Assembly: GCA_001655205.1 (NCBI GenBank) | Contig: LPNZ01007879.1 | Location: 1-22,749 of the forward strand | Direction of reading: 5' to 3' | Length of the DNA stretch: 22,749 bases | From: Lenisia limosa | Taxonomy: Eukaryota; Breviatea | In this document: positions 1-13,300 of the stretch, in pieces | How positions within the stretch are numbered: position 1 is the first letter of the stretch | How the letters are laid out: each line of letters starts with the position of its first letter | Translations under genes and position numbers: made by a program | Notes under the pieces: generated by a model | What the model was told of the DNA's origin: nothing | What the model saw: only the letters and a program-made list of their open reading frames with translations | The model's database searches: none

Positions 1-1168
<1,168 letters not shown>

Positions 1169-1493
1169 TTTTCCTAACGTATATCACAAATATGAAATAA
1201 ACACTAAAAAGATCTAAAACGCTCAACCAAAAAATCAGCACAAAAAACAGTAAACATGGAGGATGTATAATTTGCTTTTTCTTGAAATTTTTGCCCGAAT
1301 TCGATTCATCTCGCCATCTATTAATTGTGCTTCATGTGTGTGTCACCACTAACTATTATATGATTAGTTGACTCATAGATTTCGCTTGAACATCACTTTT
1401 CAAGTATCGCCTTTCTTCTGTGAACCCTAAAGGCATTGTTAACACTCGTCACCGTTATTGACAGATTTTTTATATACGTTTGCAAATATTTAA
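1169..1493. promoter_or_regulatory. Divergent intergenic region between kinase and PNRC-type gene
   Basis: About 325 bp separate two start codons facing away from each other, so this region probably carries both promoters. It is AT-rich. A TATA-like stretch (TTTTTTATATACG) lies near 1466-1478, shortly before the plus-strand ATG. No other element was recognised. Confidence 0.45.
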
Positions 1494-2013
1494 ATGATCC
1501 TGTAAGTCATGGCTTTAAATCAATGTTGTGACCTCTTTTCAGACAAGAAGGTTACTTTGTCGATGGGATGTTTATCTTCCCTGGGGATGGGATGCTTCTT
1601 GAAGAGCCACCTAAATTGAAAGATCAGAAAAGCAAATTACAACGGCGTCAATCTGAATCTCGCCGCTCTCGACCTTCCTCTTCTTCTACCCGTAAATCGA
1701 GCTCTAACAAGGTAATAAGTTCTTGGATTTGTGGTTAGCAGCTCATTCTATCTGTCTTCCCATTTTCTTTCCATCTCAGCTTTTTTTCATTTTCAAGGAT
1801 ACCCGTGCGTCTCCTTCTCCCAAGGCCAATTGCTATGGCTCTGCCAAGTTCTTAAAAACACCAGAGCCTTCATCCCTCCCGTTGCCTTCCTTTGGGGTTG
1901 AAGATAGCTTCCCATCAGGCCCTAGGTCCGCCTCATCACTCTCTGAATCTAGTCAGTCTTCTGACGACCTTGATGATGCTTCCGATAAACTCAAGGCCCT
2001 TCTTCGCATTTAA
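1494..2013 (+). CDS. Small PNRC/Edc1-like mRNA decapping coactivator
   Basis: The model has three exons, 1494-1501, 1543-1711 and 1798-2013 (or 1780-2013; both acceptors keep frame), giving about 130-136 residues, close to vertebrate PNRC2. The N-terminus MILQEGYFVDGMFIFPGDG is followed by a basic, Ser/Arg-rich stretch. The key segment near residues 71-91 reads CYGSAKF, a spacer, then LPLPSF. In the known PNRC/Edc1 family a YAGxxF-like motif activates the Dcp2 decapping enzyme and a following LPxP motif binds the Dcp1 EVH1 domain; both parts appear here in the right order. The tail is acidic and Ser-rich, ending KLKALLRI. The likely role is to promote removal of the mRNA 5' cap in the cytoplasm. 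The assignment rests on short motifs, which are distinctive but small. Confidence 0.72.
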
Positions 2014-2419
2014 TGCGCTTTCTATTTCTATTTCTATATCTACATGCTTTGTCTATTATTGTTTTTCCTCTTCTCCTCTTGTGTTTTACTGGTTTTTTTC
2101 TTCTGTTTTTTTATTTTTTTATTTTGTAAGTTTGGTTGTGTGAGGCCTTTCTTTTTCAAAGGTGGCTTTACGTTATCTGTTATCATAAGTGTTTTTGGAA
2201 TGTTTGAGAGTTTTTCTCTTGTTTACTCTGGTTTGTTAATACCAGTTATCTAAATATAAGTTATAATTACAATTACTCTTGGAGAATTTCAGGGTGACAA
2301 ATATATTTATTGTTGACTCGAGTTATTGCAATATGGATTGGAGGATTTTTTTGGTATAAAGATTTGATACAATAATATATGATACTGAGTGAAAGAAACA
2401 ACCAAAGAAAAGAGTTCGT
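2014..2419. other. Convergent intergenic region, no gene seen
   Basis: This T-rich stretch lies between the ends of the PNRC-type gene and SHMT. It should hold both 3' UTRs and poly(A) signals. Short open frames here are low-complexity Phe/Ser/Val runs from T-rich DNA and are not credible genes. Confidence 0.6.
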
Positions 2420-4939
2420 CTAATGGTATACCATCTGCTCGACATCCCATCCTGGAATAGGGAAGGCCTAGGGATAAATTAAAAGAGCTGATGTTAGCTT
2501 ACCTTTGAGAACTCCATTACATCATTTCCAAGTTCTTCAACCATTGGGTGCGAACGCTGTTGAAATTAAACGGTACACCAGAACAGCTCGGTATTGTTGC
2601 CATTGACTTGAAAAGAACACCACAATCCCCTCCCACTCCTTCCGTTTCCATGTACTCAAGGAAACCCTTGACCTTCTTGGGTGCTATAAAGTGAGACTTG
2701 TGGAACAACCATTGAGCCAACTCTTGTCTTCCTTCTTCAAAGCGGCAGTGATGTCAACGCCACGAGCAAGGAAATCAGCTACCTTCAAAGTAAATCGAAT
2801 ATGTGTTTACTCTTTACCTTTTCGAAATCAGTTTCCACCATTCCACGAGTAGTGAGAGCAGGAGAGCCAAGACGCATGCCTCCTGGGTAGAGCGCAGACT
2901 TATCCCCTGAATATAAGAAAATCTTATACCAATGGATTTCAACTCACCAGGAACCGAATTCTTATTGATGGTGATATGTGAAAGCTCCAAAACCTTCTCA
3001 GCTCTTGCACCATCAACACCCTAAACCCATCAGATGAAACAGTCGTCAAACCTTGTTCTTCAAATCAACAAGAAGAAGATGGTTATCAGTTCCACCGGAT
3101 ACAAGTTTGAACCCATGGTGGGCAAGGCGGTTACCAAGTGCTTGGGCATTACTCAAAACCTTGAAGAGTAATACAAAAACCAACTGAGCTCTACCTGCTT
3201 CTGGTATTCCTTAAACTCCGGAGTTTGACTTTCAGCAAGCGCGACAGCAACTCCAGCAATTTGGTGCTGATATATGAGAACAAATATTGCACGATACAAC
3301 GCACCTGATGAGGACCTCCCTGAAGAGCAGGGAAGACGGCAAAGTTGATCTTTTCTTCTAAGTCATATTTGGTGCCGTCAGCCTACTTGGTTAAAATCTA
3401 TCCATTCAACCGTCCTAATTTACCTTGGTTCCCTTTCGGAAGAAGATCATACCAGATCGGGGGCCTCTGAGAGTCTTGTGAGTGGTGGTAGTGACCTATT
3501 ATGTTAGTGAAGGTAATGAAAGGCAGAAGCACCAGGAACTATCTTACGATGTCAGCATAGTCGAAAGGCGACTGAGGAAGGAGCTTGGCGGCCTCCAATC
3601 CAGATACATGAGCCATATCAGCAAGAAGGTAAGACTTGTGCTGATCACATATCTGGAATATTACATTAGCTTCAAGAATACGCTCCACATCAACATCAAC
3701 ACACGCACATACAGCTCTGAACTTTTCGTAGTCAAGAGACCTAGGGTAGGCAGAGAAGCCAGCGATAATCATCTTGGGGCGGACAACAGAAGCAGTTCTT
3801 TCCAGGAAAGTATAGTCAATAAGCCCAGTGGACTAAATTATAATCAAAACTCCGCCTAAGATAATTGAATATGAATGATACCTCATATCCACTAGCATGA
3901 TAATTGAACTCCAATACACTCAGATGAAACCTCGTGTTATCTTCGTTCATCAATTTGACTCGAACGTCGCCATATGATCATACCACTTGTGGATATGGCA
4001 AAATGTATTACTGTAAGTTCAGGCAAATAGTAGTTCACAAGGCAACTAAAGATTCCTTCCCAATTGCTTTCTTGTATTGACCAATATACCTCATCAAGAG
4101 TGTACGGGATAGACTCGAAGTACACGGATGTAGCAGAAATGCGCTTGTTGGGAGTAGCAAAGCTGTAAATAATGTTACACTTCTATCTTTGAGCAGTTTC
4201 TATCATCAACGGAGCCAACAAACCCGTGAGTGAGATGTCCGCCACCTGGGAGGTCCAGGCCCATAATACGGTCGTGGGGGTTGAGCACTGCAGTCATGGC
4301 AGCAAAGTTAGCTGGGGATCCTGGACCCAATTAGAACAGAAAATCAAAACACAATAACATAAAGCCTCACCAGAATAGGGTTGAACGTTAACACCCCATT
4401 CCTCCGGGTTAAGGCCAAAGGCAGAGAGAGCACGGTCCTAAGAAGTCAACAGCTTGACAAAGAACCAACCTGACATAAACGTTCGACTTGGTCAATGAAC
4501 TCGTTTCCTCCATAATAACTAGGAAGTTATGACAAACACAGACTAAGAGGGTATTGAAAACAAAACCAAAGAAGAATGGGGAATCAGGGAAAAGCCTCCC
4601 ACCGAGCACCAGGATAGCCTTCAGCATATTTATTGGTCAGAGCAGATCCAAGTGCCTCTGTGACAGCACGGGAGGTGAAGTTCTGCAGGTTATTATTAGG
4701 GATCAGGAAATACCTCAGATGCAATAAGTTCAAGTCCTTTCCATTGCCTGTTCTTTTCTTTTTCAATAAGATCAAAGATAACGGGATCAGACTCTCTGAG
4801 GGGGTTGTCGCTTCTCTAGAAAAGTGAACTCCTCAAACCAATCTGCAACTCTTACAGTGAGAGTAGCCAGCGAACGGCATGACCTTGAGACTTGAGTTGC
4901 CAACCTCCCTGCAAGTGATGCTTTGGCAATAGAGAGCAT
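2420..4939 (-). CDS. SHMT: Serine hydroxymethyltransferase, probably mitochondrial
   Basis: This PLP enzyme interconverts serine plus tetrahydrofolate with glycine plus 5,10-methylene-tetrahydrofolate. From ATG 4939-4937 the N-terminus [20 protein letters not shown] is rich in Arg, Ser and Ala and has no acidic residue, as in a mitochondrial presequence. Family landmarks follow in order: [61 protein letters not shown], and the PLP-lysine motif TTTHKTLRG with the lysine codon at 3475-3477. Then come [20 protein letters not shown] and the C-terminal [15 protein letters not shown]. The stop codon ends at 2420. About a dozen introns interrupt it; most are short, with donors such as GTTGG, GTTTG and GTGGG. 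One is unusually long (3833-4089, 257 nt). Splicing near 2540-2740 is uncertain, including a possible 26-nt intron. Identity is firm; organelle targeting is inferred. Confidence 0.95.
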
Positions 4940-5155
4940 TATGAAGATTTCCTCAGGCTCTAGTTGATTCCTCTGTTTTTTTTGCCGTGTCAGTGCCGTC
5001 TCTTGGATCGTGTGGTCCTCTTGTTTCTTATTCTCCAATGCAAAAGGTTTTCTGAAGGCAACCTGAAGGTTTTTCTGTTTTCCGAACCAAACTCCCGGCT
5101 CTGGCCAGGAGGGAGGCATGTCACATCACATATATAATACATAGATAACATAATC

Positions 5156-8100
5156 TTAATTTCTTGCAACAAAGGAATTCTGTGTCTGTAACCTTTGACT
5201 TGTCCCTTGTCGCATCACAGGACGTTGTTGCCCAGTTTGTAAACGAGGCTGGAAAGTAAGCAAAAAAAAATGGTGCACATACGTTGCTTCCCTGAGTCAT
5301 GAGGCGTTGCTGGCTATTGGACTGGTTCATACCCATGCCCATGTTGCCTAAAGGTTTAGAAATGATAATTAAAGAGTGATATCTACTATGGTTACTACAA
5401 TAATAATATGACACTGAGATCTTTCACAAAAAAAAACACCTTGAGTGTTCATGCGTTGCGGGCTCATTTGGGACTGACCGGTCCGAGGGGGGCTCATCAT
5501 GCCTGAATTCATGCGTTGTGGGGCCTAAAACATCAACATCGCTTTTGTTCCTGGTAAACTAACCTGGCGCTGAACGTTACCCATGCTGCCTTGATTCTGC
5601 ATTCCCATGCTACCCATGCTTCCCTGGTTTTGCATCCCCATGTTCATGCTGCCTTGGTTCTGCATGCTGTTGTTGCTCATTCCACTCATGTTGCTCATGC
5701 TTCCTTGCCCTTGCATGCCCATTCCCATCTGGTTCTGGCGCATTTGGTTGGTGTTGATACTGTCCTAAAATAATATGAGAGACCCACACAACCTTACATT
5801 GCTCACAACCGAACTGTTCATTGACATTGAGATCTAAAGAGTAAACGGCCACTCCAGTCCAGGGTGAAGCCAACCTGGGAAGTTGACATTGCTGTGCCGA
5901 GTCTCGAGTCCATTGACGAAAACGTCTGGGCTGTAGTCATACGGTCCATGTTCTGAATACCAGACATGGTGCTGCCGCCACCCATCATCATCTGAAAGAT
6001 AACGCAAAAGCTTTCCAATAACCCACATCGGAAGCCGTCATAATATCACGAGAATAGTCATCCATGATAGGCCCTTGTGAATAGCAACCCGATCTTTAAA
6101 GTAAGGCTTCAACGCAAGCAAATAAAAACTTACGCCATGGAGCCTGCGGTGTTTAGTCTTTCCATGCCCATTGAATTGGCGGTGCCGAGCCGGCCGTCAT
6201 TCTGCATGCCAGTCATTGGTCGGTTGACGAACTAAGAAGTCAGTTTGTCTCTCAGGACTCGTCTAACTAACCACATTGGCCTGGGCTACTGTCTTTAATG
6301 TTGGATGTTGCCGACTAGCATTCTATGGGGTTACTTAGCAAGTAGGCTTTTTGAGCCAACCATTGTGCCCATTTCGTTCTGTGCTTCCTTTGACTCAGTT
6401 CCTTCGGTTTCATACTGAAATGTCTGTTATAAACATGAAATACCAACCTTCTCTCCCTTTTTGCCCTTATCCTTCGCCTTAACACTACACGCCTTCTCCA
6501 AGAAATCAACAGTGGCAAATTGTCCTGTCAACATGGCTGTATCTACTGGTGCCAGATTGTCCTAAACAATGAAACAGACCCTCTACTCCTACAATATCCC
6601 GTTCAAGCGGCTTGTGCTTCATTGCAATGATGGCTTCTAAAACCTGAAGAAATCAGATCAATTCTCCAAGGTACACACCAAGCGTATATTGCACATAAAC
6701 AAAAATGAAGTTCATTATAAAACCAACGCACATTAATATGGCCGAAACCTGCAGCAACATGAGCTGGTGTACGGCCATTTTTAGATTTACCTATAATTGT
6801 AAATAAGATGTCTTAGAGAGAAATAAGCCTACAATCAATTTTCAACTTGGCCTCATTAACAAGGAACTTCAAGGCCTCAACATGACCGTGGCGCGCTGCG
6901 TAATGTACCGCCGAGAGTCCGAGCTAGAGCATAAACAGCAGACGAGTTGACAAACAATATCCCTTGCGTCCGATTGACATTTGTTAGCGACCAACCACTC
7001 CAACGCTGCCGTTTTACCTCCTTTAGCTGCAGCATGGATAGCTGTTTTACCTTCCTGATAAAGTCAGCAACAAATAAGCAACGATAATACTACCCCCCTC
7101 CACCCCACCCCCCAACTCACATGGTCTTTACAATTAATATTAACACGATGAGTTTGGGCCAAATATGCCATAGCCTTTACTCGGCCTAAACAATGAGAAA
7201 ACTATTTGTAACAGCCTACCCTTCTTAGCCGCACTATGAAACGGGGTCTTTCCAAACTACAACAATTATAATAAGTAAGCCAACTTCATCAGCTGCAAAG
7301 GGATCTCCTCCTTTCGTTTCGGTCAAATATTTAAGAAGTTTAACTTTACCACCAGCAGCAGCATAATGAAGAATTGTTTTACCATACTAAACAATGAAAA
7401 ACGAAGAGGACCTCACCATGTCAGCTTCATCAACTGCCATGCCACACTTCTCTATCATCCATTTAATAATATCAAAGTTACTGTGTCTAGCAGCACAATG
7501 GCATGCTGTTCGTCCATCCTAATATAGCATATAAGTTTCTTGGTAACAATAAAAAAAAAAGCACCCACCGCATCTCTAATGAAAGGTGGAACCATACAGC
7601 TCTCAACAAGCCATTGTGCTACATTCAAATGTCCTCCAATACAAGCCATGTGAAGAGGGGTCACACCAGTCTAGAACGATAAAGACAGCCACTTTGATCT
7701 ACTTGAGGAGGAAAGAAAATCTCTATCCACTCACCTGAGAATGGTCATCAGGTGGAGCGCCCATTGTAATAATACTCCAGTGAATGACTTCCATTTTCCC
7801 ACTTGACGCTGCAAAATGGACCACTGATTGTCCCAGCTGTTTACGTCATTACAACTCTGTTGTTCCAACCTTGTCTCTCTTTTCAACATTAACACCAATA
7901 GCCTTAATCAACCAATTAACAACTTCAAAATGTCCTCCCGCAGCCGCAAAATGAAGTGGAGTGCGACCTTCCTGGAACATATTACTCATTAAATTCACAA
8001 GTGATACCAACAATGTCATCAACGTCCATCATCACGCCGCGTTCAGCCATAAACTGTAGGGCGTGGATCTTGCCTTCAGCAGCTGAAAAATGCGGACCAA

Positions 8101-10137
8101 ATCGTCCTTTCTGGAAGTGTTATTTAGAGTTCAAATACATTCCCCAATGGTTATTCATAAAATCCCACAAACACTATCACGAACATCAAGAGGAACACCA
8201 CTTTGGATAAGCCACATCATAACCTGAAATGATAAGCGGTTCAATGACCCTGTGACTACCTGAATATCGCCATGCGCAGCTGCGTAATGAAGAAGACACC
8301 GTCCAGTCTACAGAGTAAACAGGCTGAAACAATAACGCAAACTTTTTCCTCGAGACTAAGAACATCACCATGGCGGTTATCCAAAAGCCAACGAACGGTA
8401 CTGAAATGATTGTTTCGGGCAGCATGGAAGAGTGGAGAAATTTTATCCTTGAACAGTGAGTCACAAAAACAGGCAAACCTTGTCCAGGACCTCCGGGTTG
8501 TCACCGCTTGCAATAAGCCACTTCAAAACGTCCGTGCGCCCTGCTTTTGATGCCATATGAAGCGGAGTTTGGCCGAGCTAGGGGTGTGAAACAAAATGGT
8601 TGCTTTTTGACCGTGCTTTCGTGTATTGCTTGATGAACCTACCTATGTAGACAACCTTGACTATTTATATGTATATTGGAGAGCAAACAAAATATAATTT
8701 CCAAAACACCCAATAAAACACAAAAAAATAATCAGATTAAAGACATTTATTTAAAAAACCGCTTACCGAATTAACAGGGGCCGGTGTAACATTGTGCTGG
8801 TTAAGGAGCCACTTTACTGCTTCTAAGTTTCCTGGAAAGTTTATAAAACAGAGGATTTGTAAACCGTACCAGACATGGCAACAAAGTGGAGAGGGTAGAA
8901 TCCTGCCGAATCTGCGACATCTAAAAGATCTGGGCAGTTCTCAGCAACAAAACTTAAAAGCCGAAGATTTCCTATAAAGTTAAATCTTGAATCTGTAAAA
9001 GAAATTCAAACCGGAAAGAGAACTGTAATGTACGCTGCCACGACTGTTCTAAAATGTGAGGCCAAAACCTTAATATTATGAATTATCCATTCAGTGCATT
9101 AATCAATGTTTTAAAGAATAACGCCTCTCACGTTATCCATTTCACGAAGTGTCATTCCACAGCTATTAATAATCCAAAGTACGCCTGCCTCGTGTCCATA
9201 ACGTGCAGCATAATGAAGAATTGTACGACCCTGGTGGAATAATAAAAGAATAGACTTACATCAGAATCTGTTTCCCTAAATGGTGCTCCTGAGTTGATCT
9301 GGACTGTAAGAAATGGCAAAAGGGTTTTTAAAGAACAAAGATGACTCACCATTGTTTCAAGACACGGAAGTGATCCACTCTGAGCAGCACAATGAACCGC
9401 AGTACGTCCCATCTAGGTTTAAGAAACAGAAACTTCGCAAAAGCAGTCAATTTCATGCAACCTCTTCCTCCTACATAATCTTTGATCGAGAAATCACCAC
9501 CCATTGAAGCAACAACATCAATGACATTAACGTGTCCTTTCAAGGCAGCCATGTGGAGGAGTGAAAATCCGTTCTGGGCCGTGAAAAACAGTGGCAATTT
9601 ACCTTGTTGACAAGAGTTGGTGAGGCATTACCACTCTCGAGAATCTGAAGGACCATGTCGGCGTTTCCTTTGTTCGCAGCGCGCATTGCTTTGCGTTCAA
9701 GTGGAGTAAGACCATCATCCACAACTTGAACTTGAGGAGCTGGCTGATCAACATTCTTATGTGGTTGCTGATTCATATTCAATTGATTATGTTGCTGATT
9801 TTGTGAATTATATACAACATTAGAAATGCTGTCTTCGGCAAGGATGGAGTCAATCTGAGACATTTCATCCGCGGTGAAATCATTTTGAAGGTAGTTGTCT
9901 CCTTCGTTGAACGGCTCAAAATCTGCTTGCTCCATCTAAAAAACATAACATACTGGTGCTTAAGAGGGTAGGCTGTCAAAGCGGAAGTACTATCACCTCA
10001 GTATTATCAAAATATAACTATTAAAAGAGTGTACCAAATTTCTTCTATTATATGTGAATATTTCTTACAAATTAACCATTATCCAGCCAGCTTACAAGCT
10101 CATTGAGCTCAGGGTCATCAAAGTCCAGGTCGTCCAT
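5156..10137 (-). CDS. Long ankyrin-repeat protein with acidic N-terminus and Met/Gln/Gly-rich tail
   Basis: The start ATG 10137-10135 opens MDDLDFDDPELNEL. The intron 9936-10095 joins this to MEQADFEPFNEGDNY, an acidic, Asn/Gln-rich leader ending LTPLERKAMRAANKGNADMV. From about 9590 down to 6480 I count about 19 ankyrin repeats, e.g. GFSLLHMAALKGHVNVIDVV, LGQTPLHMASKAGRTDVLKW, EGRTPLHFAAAGGHFEVVNW, YGKTILHYAAAGGKVKLL and LGLSAVHYAARHGHVEALKF; the fourth is poorly formed. A Lys-rich segment (KAKDKGKKGEK) follows. The tail (about 6300-5156) is rich in Met, Gln, Gly, Asn and Ser with repeated MQNQGSM units and ends SFVARN. Most repeats are separated by one short intron just before the GxTPLH motif. 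Ankyrin repeats bind partner proteins; no enzymatic domain is visible. The target and cell compartment are unknown. Confidence 0.85.
5525..5745 (-). repeat. Short tandem coding repeats (MQNQGSM units)
   Basis: Within one exon of the ankyrin gene the sense strand repeats units encoding MQNQGSM, MGMQGQGSM and variants. The amino-acid bias (Met, Gln, Asn, Gly, Ser) resembles low-complexity, prion-like tails that favour self-association. This is a protein-level repeat, not a mobile element. Confidence 0.75.
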
Positions 10138-10363
10138 TCTACTATTTTCAATTCGTATTCAACAAACGACGATTAATAATAATTTAATAATATATAACTG
10201 TAAACTACCTAAAAAAATCTCTTTTTTTAACAACAATGATATCCCCGGTGGCGGACCGTCTGTACCTCTTTTCTTTTTCTAAGTTTCTAAGTTGCAAGGA
10301 CGACATTCTTCTAAAGCATTCTATTCAGAACAACACAGCATGACGTAATTTAGTGAATCCGAA
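10138..10363. promoter_or_regulatory. Bidirectional promoter region of ankyrin gene and LIN9
   Basis: Only about 226 bp separate the two divergent start codons. A TGACGTAA sequence, matching the half-site core bound by CREB/ATF-type bZIP factors, lies near 10341-10348, just ahead of LIN9. No TATA box is obvious. A shared promoter is inferred from spacing alone. Confidence 0.45.
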
Positions 10364-13300
10364 ATGAATCCTGAAGGTGTGTTTGCCTTTACTTTTCATC
10401 TATTTTCCTTCAATTATAAATATTAACAATGTGTAGAGGAGGACAGCGCTCGCCTCTTGCCAAAGGTTTGTTCACTAAATATCTAAACACGCTTACCTGT
10501 CTTTGACTATCATTTATGAGTTAATATTACGTTAATGACTTATATCTGAGAGTTTACCCCTTTTTCCCCAAACAATTTGCCGTTATGCTCTTCCATCTCT
10601 GTTTTCCTCTTCTGGATGCTGCCTGCCATTTTTATCAAAATATTTTCATGAAGTAATACCTTATATTTTGTTTCCGCGGTTTCACCCCCTTACCATAGCT
10701 TTCCTAATCTTGTTTAGAGGACCCCTTCAACCAACTCTCTGTAAGTCGTGTGACTTGCACTTATTAACTTTATTTGTTTATTTACTTCAGCAATAGGACT
10801 GCCCTTTCAACTTCCACCTCAACTCCAGTTCCTGACCCAGAAGACGATGATGATGCACAAATTCTTCTGTTTGAGTGGTATTAACTTGATAAAAAAGGGG
10901 GTGTGGAAGAACTTCAGTAGATTTATGGGACAGGATTGTAATTTTATTTCTATTATAAACATCTTCCTTGAGTGTCTTTTTTTTTTTTTTTTGGTTGCCG
11001 TTTATAAGCCTAACGGTTTTAACCAACTTGTCAATATAGGGGCTTTCTTGCTGCCCATGAGTCTCCGAATAGAAGTCGACTTTCTAGTTCACCAGGACAG
11101 CGAGTAACTCCGGTACTGGGATTTATTTTAGAAATTTCAATCACAAATCGATAACATTTCAGCCCCAGCACCGCACGCCAAGTCCTTCTATTTCCTCGCT
11201 CCCCATGCCATCCCCATCAAAACATGTCAACCTCCCACCGACACACCGACCACGAAAACAAAAACACACCCCCTTGGCTGTGTCAACAGACCAAAAGCCG
11301 CCAAGACCACCGTAGGCTGTCCACGTGTCTGACTTACTTCTTTAGCATGACACGGGTACCGAAAGGATCTCTTTCAGTGGTAAGCATATAATATAGTCAA
11401 TTTACATAAAACGGATTTGTCGGAATTTTTACTTGTCATATCCTCAGCCTTCCTTCATTTCCCCACCACCGCTGACCAACAAATCGTTGCTTCCTTTATT
11501 TGTTCCATCTGAAGGGCAACGAAGATGGGCAATCTGTGAATTTGGATACTCAGGTTGGTAGAGCTGTTGGAGTTTTAGTGACCCTTCAGCAATTGACCGT
11601 GCTTACTTCCGACATAACGAGTTTGGTACCATTCTTGAGTCCAACGGAGTGTCGCCGGTTAGACTTTGCTTAACTCTAACGTTTCTTCAGAAGGCAAGGC
11701 TGACCCGGGCGGAATGGACAGCTATTCGTATACAGCACTTCCGCAAGCCGCGTCGAATGTCCCCAAAGTTCGTTACAACACTGGGATTATCATCACTCTC
11801 CAGGTTCTTTCAAGAGGAGAGAACCAGGTTGCACCGACACAGGGATGGGATTCGAGCTCTTCTTTCTGGAGTAAGTCTCAAACCAAATCAGACCTGCAAT
11901 AACGGATCAGAATTCCACGCAGCCTCTGGACACTCCACTGATCATTGATGTTCATAATCCCCCTCAACTGTCACTTCAATCAGTGGGTGGTCATCTGATT
12001 TGTGTTTCCTAAGAATGAAAATCCAATAAATTTTTCATATTCTGAAAGCAACTCTCATAACTGTTTCCCTAACACAGGTTGTCTCTGTTCTCCAGCCTAA
12101 ATTCAATTTATTCCAAGGAGTCATTATCAGCTCTAATAAAGACTCGTAAGCAGCATTACTGATCCCATGTAAACTACACTGTCCTAACTTTGTATGTAGG
12201 TATACGATTCAGAACCTCTCTTCCTTAGATCGAGTAGTGGTTGCTGACACGAGTGTTTTACCGGTTACTCCTCTCCCCCCTCTGGCCACTCCCTCAGCAT
12301 CACAAATAGTGAGTTGGACGGATGATTGATTTGTTGCAAAATGTAAACTGAAGTGAAGCCGCTATGTTATGTATAAGAATTGAACTACAGCCCTATCTTC
12401 AATTACTTGTCTCACCAATTAGACCTCGACCCAAGACCTTCCTTTCCTGACGGTGAGTGCTCAATGCTATGCTCACTTACCATTCAGAATACTGAACGCC
12501 GTTCAGTGTCACCGCTCTTATCACGATTGTCATCTCCAATTACGGTGGGTTTCCAGCACCTTTGCAAATGCAAATAGTTACTACTTGATATATTATTACA
12601 TTTCCCCATTTTTAGCATGAGATACATGTATGCATGCTGACGAACCAGATGGAGACGGCAGCCGAAGGTCGGTCCGGCAGTGTGGAGTCGGTTGCCCCCG
12701 CCATGCCCATCGAAGAGCCGTCAACCAAGGCCATTCTCAGCCCATACCCCGGCGTGGCTCACCAGATCTCGACTTACAAGGGTGTCGCACTGGTGCCGCA
12801 GCATCATTTCCTCTCCGTCAAGCCCGAGACGGATAGGCGGCTGAGCGACTGGATGGGTTGGTGTCCTCTTTAATTGACTCCTCCAGGCACAGAATTCACA
12901 TCAACCGCTCTTCGCCTCTTTTCCATCAAGGAGCAACTTCTCAGTCGACTCAAGACCGTGATCAATGAAGCCGAAAGTTGGTTACTCTTGTTTGATGACG
13001 TCGAAGGGTCCCACGAAGCTTCCTTGGCGTCAGAGTACCACGATCTTCTTGATGCTATCACAACCGTCAACTCGGCGCTAGAACCTGTCAACATTCGACT
13101 TGCAAGGTGTCTGCACACCCTTGATACGGAGGAGGTTTGTCGGTTTCTGTTCTAATTCGACATAGGAGGCAACCCCATTACCGGTCCCCCCGATGGCATC
13201 GTGTCCACAGCTGCTTTGGGCAAGGTAAGAAGAGGCCTTGCTTTGTCACATGTGTAGGGAAGTGGTTTTGGCGTCCAATGCCACCAAGCGATCTGTCCTG

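Noticed and set aside
1892-2253. Small plus-strand proteins rich in Phe, Ser, Val and Cys after the PNRC-type gene.
   Set aside because: They overlap its coding end in another frame or come from T-rich 3' flanking DNA and have no start context or family features.
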